Positions 7,521 to 12,773 of a DNA stretch of 12,773 bases are shown piece by piece. A program made the position numbers and the translations under genes. How positions within the stretch are numbered: the first letter of the stretch is position 1; each line of letters starts with the position of its first letter. The notes under the pieces were generated by a model. It did not search any database and was not told the DNA's origin. It saw nothing but the letters and a program-made list of their open reading frames with translations. The DNA is from Verrucomicrobiota bacterium (GTDB lineage: Bacteria > Verrucomicrobiota > Verrucomicrobiia > Limisphaerales > JAFMIX01): positions 2,987-15,759 of the forward strand of contig JAPLTZ010000013.1 of NCBI GenBank assembly GCA_026397895.1, given 5' to 3'.

Positions 7521-9125
7521 TTACGGAACAGAGAGGCGGTAGAAGCGCTGCGGTAAATTCGTCGTTGAATTCGTGTCGCTGAACTGGAACGCGCCGTTGC
7601 TGAACGTGCCGGCGCTGACCGGCGTCCAGTCCGGGACGGCGAGCGTGAGGTTGGTGGCGGCGAGGACGTGGTAGTTTTCCGCCGTCGGGCCGGTGCCGGT
7701 CATGGTGAAAATGTTCTGCGCGAGCGCGGTGTTGGTGACGACGGGCGCGGCGGGCACGGTGGATTCGATGAGCACGGGGAAGTTGGTCGGGCCGGTGACC
7801 GTGAGCGCGCCGGCGACGGGCGTGTTGGTGACGACGGTGAAGGTGGCGGTCTCGCCATCGCCGGAAATGGTCGCAGGCACGACGGTGGTGAGGCGGTAGG
7901 AATTCGTGGCGAGATTCGTGAGGGTGCAGTTCAGGTTCGTGCCGCTCCACGCGACGAAGCGGCGGGTGTGGTCGGCCCAGTCGAATTGCACGGCCCACTG
8001 GCCGTCGCCGCCGTTGGTGTTGCTGGTGGTGGCGTTGCCGAGTTGCAGGAGCGTGGCGGTCTGGAAGCCTTCGATTTTTTGCACGAGGAGCTTGAAGGCG
8101 TGCCAGGATTTTTTCTTCTGGCCGGCGGGCGTGCCGCTGCCGGGGGTGAGCAGGCCGTCGTTGGCGAAGCCGCCGGTGGGGCCGGAGTAGAGCGAGTGCC
8201 AGAACCAGGTGGCCGCGCCCTTGCCGAAGAGCAGGCAGGAGCGCCGCCAGACATCGGCGGCCTGCTGGTCTTCGCTCGCGTAGGGGACGGTGAAGGCGGG
8301 GTTGTTGCTGGCGCTGGGGCTGCTGCATTCGGTGATCCAGATAGGCAGATTGGTGAGGTTGAATTCGGCGAGGACGGCGCGGTAGCCGTCGAAGTCGGCG
8401 GGCAACACCCACCAGGATTTGTAGTCGTGGTAGTTCAGCACGTCGAAGCCGGCCGGGCCGGTGTTGGTGAGGATTTGGCGCAGCCACGCGTAGGCGTTGG
8501 TGAGGGGATAGCCGTAGTTGCCGAGGCAGCCGGGCAGGACGATCTGCGCCTGCGGGTCAACGGCGCGAATCCAGTTGCGGTTGGTGACGAGGAAGGCGGC
8601 GAATTCGTCCGCGGGCAGGCCGAAGTTGCGGGTGGTCTTGCCGTCCATTTCGTTGGCGATTTCCCAGTGATGCGTCACGCCCAGGTAGCGCGCGACGACG
8701 GCGCGGACGTAGTTGGACGCGCAGTAGAGTTCGTTGCTGGTGAAGTTGAAGCCCGCGCCTTTGATCCACGGCACTTGCAGGCCGGTGGAGTTCGTGTCGC
8801 TGGAGACGTCGTAGAACGTGCCGAGCGGCATGACGCCGTTGGGATTGAAGAAGGCCTGGTCGGCGTTGGCGAAATTGAGCGGGAGCGTGTTCGTCGGCTG
8901 AAGGCTCGACCAGGTGACATCGCCCGGCGCGGTGTGCCGCATCCCGCGCAGGCCGAGCGGCGTGATGTTGGTGAAGATGTTGGCGAAGGTGGAGTTGGTC
9001 GGCCCGGCGAAAGGGAAGTTCAGCCCGATGCGGAACGGGGGCGGGCTTTGGGCCGGCGCGGCGATGGCGGGCGCGCAAAGGAAAATTGCGGCGAGCAACA
9101 GTTTGGCTGGCAGGGGGTGATTCAT
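7521..9125 (-). CDS. Secreted clan GH-A-like glycoside hydrolase with C-terminal tail domain
   Basis: The product has 534 residues from MNHPLPAK at 9125; an upstream in-frame start at 9152 would put nine residues before a clear signal peptide (residues 1-24, cleaved near AIAAPAQ), so 9125 is preferred. The middle resembles a TIM-barrel glycosidase: WEIANEMDG places a candidate acid/base Glu at 159, preceded by the usual Asn158, and LPIWITECS places a candidate nucleophile Glu at 266. 'NYHDYKSWW' (231-239) and ATWFWH (305-310) fit active-site strands. Spacing of about 107 residues between the two Glu is normal for clan GH-A (GH39 or GH5-like), but no specific family or substrate can be named. 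A beta-rich module follows (about 375-460), then a C-terminal domain with YHVLAATNL and QRFYRLSVP, shared with the protein at the right end. It probably acts outside the cell on polysaccharide. Confidence 0.75.
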   Translation of the reverse strand: MNHPLPAKLLLAAIFLCAPAIAAPAQSPPPFRIGLNFPFAGPTNSTFANIFTNITPLGLRGMRHTAPGDVTWSSLQPTNTLPLNFANADQAFFNPNGVMPLGTFYDVSSDTNSTGLQVPWIKGAGFNFTSNELYCASNYVRAVVARYLGVTHHWEIANEMDGKTTRNFGLPADEFAAFLVTNRNWIRAVDPQAQIVLPGCLGNYGYPLTNAYAWLRQILTNTGPAGFDVLNYHDYKSWWVLPADFDGYRAVLAEFNLTNLPIWITECSSPSASNNPAFTVPYASEDQQAADVWRRSCLLFGKGAATWFWHSLYSGPTGGFANDGLLTPGSGTPAGQKKKSWHAFKLLVQKIEGFQTATLLQLGNATTSNTNGGDGQWAVQFDWADHTRRFVAWSGTNLNCTLTNLATNSYRLTTVVPATISGDGETATFTVVTNTPVAGALTVTGPTNFPVLIESTVPAAPVVTNTALAQNIFTMTGTGPTAENYHVLAATNLTLAVPDWTPVSAGTFSNGAFQFSDTNSTTNLPQRFYRLSVP

Positions 9126-9222
9126 TGGCGGCGGCAAGGTGGCAGATTGCACCGGCGGCTGCCAAGCGGGAAGAGATGCGGCTTGTGAGCGCGCCGGATT
9201 GCGGCTATTGATTTTGGCGGCG

Positions 9223-9299
9223 GCATTCGTAGCTCAATTGGATAGAGCTTCTGACTTCGGATCAGATGGTTGGGGGTTCGAGTCCCTCCGGATGCACCA
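9223..9299 (+). tRNA. tRNA-Arg (anticodon UCG), CCA encoded
   Basis: The cloverleaf folds cleanly. The acceptor stem GCATTCG pairs with CGGATGC (one G-U), the D arm is GCTC/GAGC, the anticodon stem TCTGA/TCAGA encloses loop CTTCGGA with anticodon TCG at 9257-9259, and the T arm is GGGGG/CCCTC around TTCGAGT. Discriminator A and CCA follow at 9296-9299. UCG reads CGA and probably CGG. A weak promoter-like pair, TTGTGA (9183-9188) and TATTGA (9206-9211), lies upstream. gnd starts 28 bp downstream, and no terminator separates them. Confidence 0.95.
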
Positions 9300-9327
9300 A
9301 CAATCAAACCACGAGAGAAAATATTTT

Positions 9328-10800
<1,473 letters not shown>

Positions 10801-10882
10801 CGGCAGAGCTACGGCGCATCGGTTACCGGAGTGAATCAGCCCAAAATCTGCCGGCCACCCGCAACCGCCCCGGTCAATTTTC

Positions 10883-10914
10883 CGGCTGCCACATTCGTTG
10901 CAATGCGGCAGCCG
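10883..10914. terminator. Inverted repeat between convergent genes, possible bidirectional terminator
   Basis: CGGCTGCCACATT (10883-10895) pairs with AATGCGGCAGCCG (10902-10914), 12 of 13 positions, around a 6-base loop. It lies in the 124-bp gap between gnd and the convergent FG-GAP gene. Neither side has a real T-tract, so Rho-independent termination is only possible, not shown. Nothing else was recognised in this gap. Confidence 0.4.
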
Positions 10915-10924
10915 CAACCTCACC

Positions 10925-12773
10925 TCACGGACAGACCGCCCGGAAGAACACCGGCGTCGGCGGGTTCGTGTAGTTGAACCAAATCGTGCCGCTCGCGTCC
11001 ATCGTGGCCGAGGCGACCGGCGTCCAGACCGTGGCCGCGCCCTGCAGGTTGGTCGCCTGCAGCACGCGATAGCTGTAGCCCGGCAAGCCCGCGAGGCTGA
11101 GGGTCAGGACGTGATCCGCGCCGAACTTCGCCGCGCTGCTGGACAGCCGGCTGGGCAACGCCGTGTTGGTGGAGGTCACGTTGACGGTGAACTGGTTGCT
11201 CACCGCCGCGCCGTCGGCATCGGTGGCGAACAGCACGACCGGATACGCGCCGATGGCATCCGGCGTGCCGCTGAAGACGCCGGTGCCGGCGTCGAGGCCA
11301 AACCACGCGGGCGCGGCGGGCACTGCGGCGAGCGAGAAGGTGAACACGTCGCGGGCGTCGGGGTCGGCAAACGTGCCGGGCGGAATCGTGTAAACAAACG
11401 GCACGCCCACCGGCAGGCTGAGGTTGCCCATGGGAATCAGGAGTTGCGGGGCGTTGTCGTATTTGATGCGAAACATGAACGCCGTGCCGTAACGCACGCC
11501 GCTGTCCAGCCCGTTGTAAGCGCCCACCACGACGGTGTTGCGGAACACGGCGACAGCCGCACCGAAATTGTCGGAGACGCCCACGGCGGCGGGGAGGAAC
11601 TTGTCCACCTGATTCCACTGGTTGCTGCCGCCTTGGTTCTGCCAGAACAGATACGCCGCGCCGTAATCAATGCCGCCCGAACCGTCCGCGCCCGGCGCGC
11701 CGACGACGACGGACTCGTTGTTGATGGCCACGGCGCTGCCGAAATGGTCGGAATTCGCCGCGTCCGATGACGTCAATTTCTTCACCTGACCCCATTGCTC
11801 CGCGCCGCCCTGATTGCGCGCGAAAACGTAAGCCGCGCCGCGATCGCTGCCGCCGGCATCCGCCAACGGCGAGCCGATGACCGCGTTGTCGCCATTGACA
11901 GCTACGGATGCGCCGAAATGGTCGGTGTTCACCGCGTCGGCGGCGGAAAGCTTCTTCACCTGACCCCACTGGTTCGTGCCGCCCTGGTTGCGCGCAAAGA
12001 TGTAAGCCGCGCCGCGATCGCTGCCGCCCACGTCCGCGAGCGGCGCACCGGCCACGATGGTGTCGCCGCTGATGGAAACGGATGTGCCGAGCTGGTCATT
12101 CACCGCGCGATCCGAGGCCAGCAATTTCTTCATGAAGCCCCACTGGTCAGCGCCGCCTTGGTTGCGGTCGAAGACGTAGGCCGCGCCGAAATCAATCTGG
12201 TTCGTGATGTCCACGCCGCTCGCGCCAACGACGATGGTGTCGCCGCTGAGGGACACGCTCGTGCCGAAGAAATCGGCCACCGCGCGATCCGGCGCGAGCA
12301 CCTTCTTCACGAAGCCCCACTGATCCGCGCCGTTCTGGTTGCGGCCATAAATGTAAACCGCACCAAAATCAATCTGGTTCGTGATGTCCACCCCGCTCGC
12401 GCCGACGACGACGATATCGTCGGTGACGGCGACGGTGGTGCCGAACTTGTCCCCTGCCCGCCCGTCCGGCGGCAGCAGCTTCTTGATCTGCGTCCAGGTG
12501 TTCGAGCCGTCGAGACTGCGGGTGTAGAGATACACCGAGCCGGAGTTCGTGTTCGCCGAATCGTTCGGCGCGCCGACCGCCGCGAGGTCGCGGGTCGTCG
12601 CCACGGCCCAGCCAAACTGCGAGTTCGCTGTCTTGTCGCTCGCCGTGACCTTGGCGTTGAGCGGGTGGACGGCCACGACCGTCGTGTTGGAATCCACCAC
12701 CGTCGGCGCGAAGAAATCGTCCACGCGGATGGTGAACCGCGTCGTCTCATTCACGCCGGGCGTGACGCGGCTT
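10925..12773 (-). CDS. Large secreted FG-GAP beta-propeller protein, C-terminal part (5' end outside window)
   Basis: The minus-strand frame stays open to the right edge, so the true start lies outside; the first start-like codon (GTG at 12754) is internal. About 615 residues are visible. Seven FG-GAP repeats of 57-59 residues span roughly 12619 to 11459, each with an (F)G..VA start, a VVGAP-like strand and a GAAYVF/YIF strand, as in integrin-type seven-bladed propellers. A cadherin/Ig-like domain follows (about 11446-11177) with FADPDARDVFTFSL, FSGTPDAIGAYPV and DADGAAVSNQFTV. The C-terminal 50 residues (about 11083-10928) contain SYRVLQATNL, VWTPVAS and PVFFRAVCP, matching the tail of the glycosidase at 7521-9125. 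No catalytic motif is seen. It is probably a cell-surface or secreted binding protein; the role is inferred. Blades 2/3 and 4/5 are unusually alike. Confidence 0.8.
   Translation of the reverse strand, partial: SRVTPGVNETTRFTIRVDDFFAPTVVDSNTTVVAVHPLNAKVTASDKTANSQFGWAVATTRDLAAVGAPNDSANTNSGSVYLYTRSLDGSNTWTQIKKLLPPDGRAGDKFGTTVAVTDDIVVVGASGVDITNQIDFGAVYIYGRNQNGADQWGFVKKVLAPDRAVADFFGTSVSLSGDTIVVGASGVDITNQIDFGAAYVFDRNQGGADQWGFMKKLLASDRAVNDQLGTSVSISGDTIVAGAPLADVGGSDRGAAYIFARNQGGTNQWGQVKKLSAADAVNTDHFGASVAVNGDNAVIGSPLADAGGSDRGAAYVFARNQGGAEQWGQVKKLTSSDAANSDHFGSAVAINNESVVVGAPGADGSGGIDYGAAYLFWQNQGGSNQWNQVDKFLPAAVGVSDNFGAAVAVFRNTVVVGAYNGLDSGVRYGTAFMFRIKYDNAPQLLIPMGNLSLPVGVPFVYTIPPGTFADPDARDVFTFSLAAVPAAPAWFGLDAGTGVFSGTPDAIGAYPVVLFATDADGAAVSNQFTVNVTSTNTALPSRLSSSAAKFGADHVLTLSLAGLPGYSYRVLQATNLQGAATVWTPVASATMDASGTIWFNYTNPPTPVFFRAVCP

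Noticed and set aside
7668..9188. A 506-codon open frame on the plus strand opposite the glycosidase gene
   Set aside because: The translation is Gly/Val/Ala/Glu/Arg-rich without motifs, while the minus frame has a signal peptide, active-site motifs and a recognisable tail.
9139..9327. N-terminal extension of gnd upstream of 9328
   Set aside because: The extension would translate through the tRNA-Arg gene, and the family N-terminus begins at the MQPQGDIALIG methionine.

Overview
The window looks like chromosomal DNA of a GC-rich Verrucomicrobiota member, probably from the Pedosphaera/Limisphaerales side. This rests on three things: GTAGCAGCCGACGTGAGG-type and GGAGTGCGGCGACACGTCGCCGC-type palindromes, a GATGAAACACA tandem, and secreted proteins ending in a shared 'YxVLxATNL...W...FxR..P' tail. 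The assignment comes from recognised sequence style, not from a database search.

Layout. Positions 1-4311 (+) form a compact, probably co-transcribed redox cluster: the 3' end of an aldo/keto reductase-like gene, a membrane-anchored protein of unknown function (DUF6599-like), a Tat-signal DUF362 protein, and a membrane 4Fe-4S protein that reads as a natural NapH-NapG fusion with six cluster sites. The topology suggests electrons move from the membrane quinone pool toward the cell exterior, where the Tat-exported DUF362 protein would act; the substrate is unknown.

Positions 4312-4977 hold a small accessory segment. It contains an 86-bp cloverleaf-shaped palindromic repeat, a hicB-hicA toxin-antitoxin pair, and a second copy of the last 96 bp of the NapHG-like gene. 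The two copies differ at four positions, all synonymous, so the segment looks like a cassette that replaced the 3' end of its host gene. Positions 5006-5984 hold three small genes: a three-helix membrane protein, a zinc-ribbon/coiled-coil protein, and a YgbA-family Cys-rich protein.

Positions 5981-9125 (-) hold gatB, which carries a palindromic repeat inserted in frame and translated, and a secreted clan GH-A-like glycosidase. A tRNA-Arg(UCG) gene and gnd (6-phosphogluconate dehydrogenase) follow on the + strand at 9223-10800. The right end (10925 to the edge, -) is the 3' part of a large secreted protein with seven FG-GAP propeller blades, a cadherin/Ig-like domain and the same C-terminal tail as the glycosidase.

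No gene-free stretch exceeds 300 bases. No CRISPR array, transposase, integrase or rRNA was seen. The best candidates for unusual biology are the NapH-NapG fusion operon, the hicBA cassette with its duplicated gene end, and the palindromic element that has become part of GatB.
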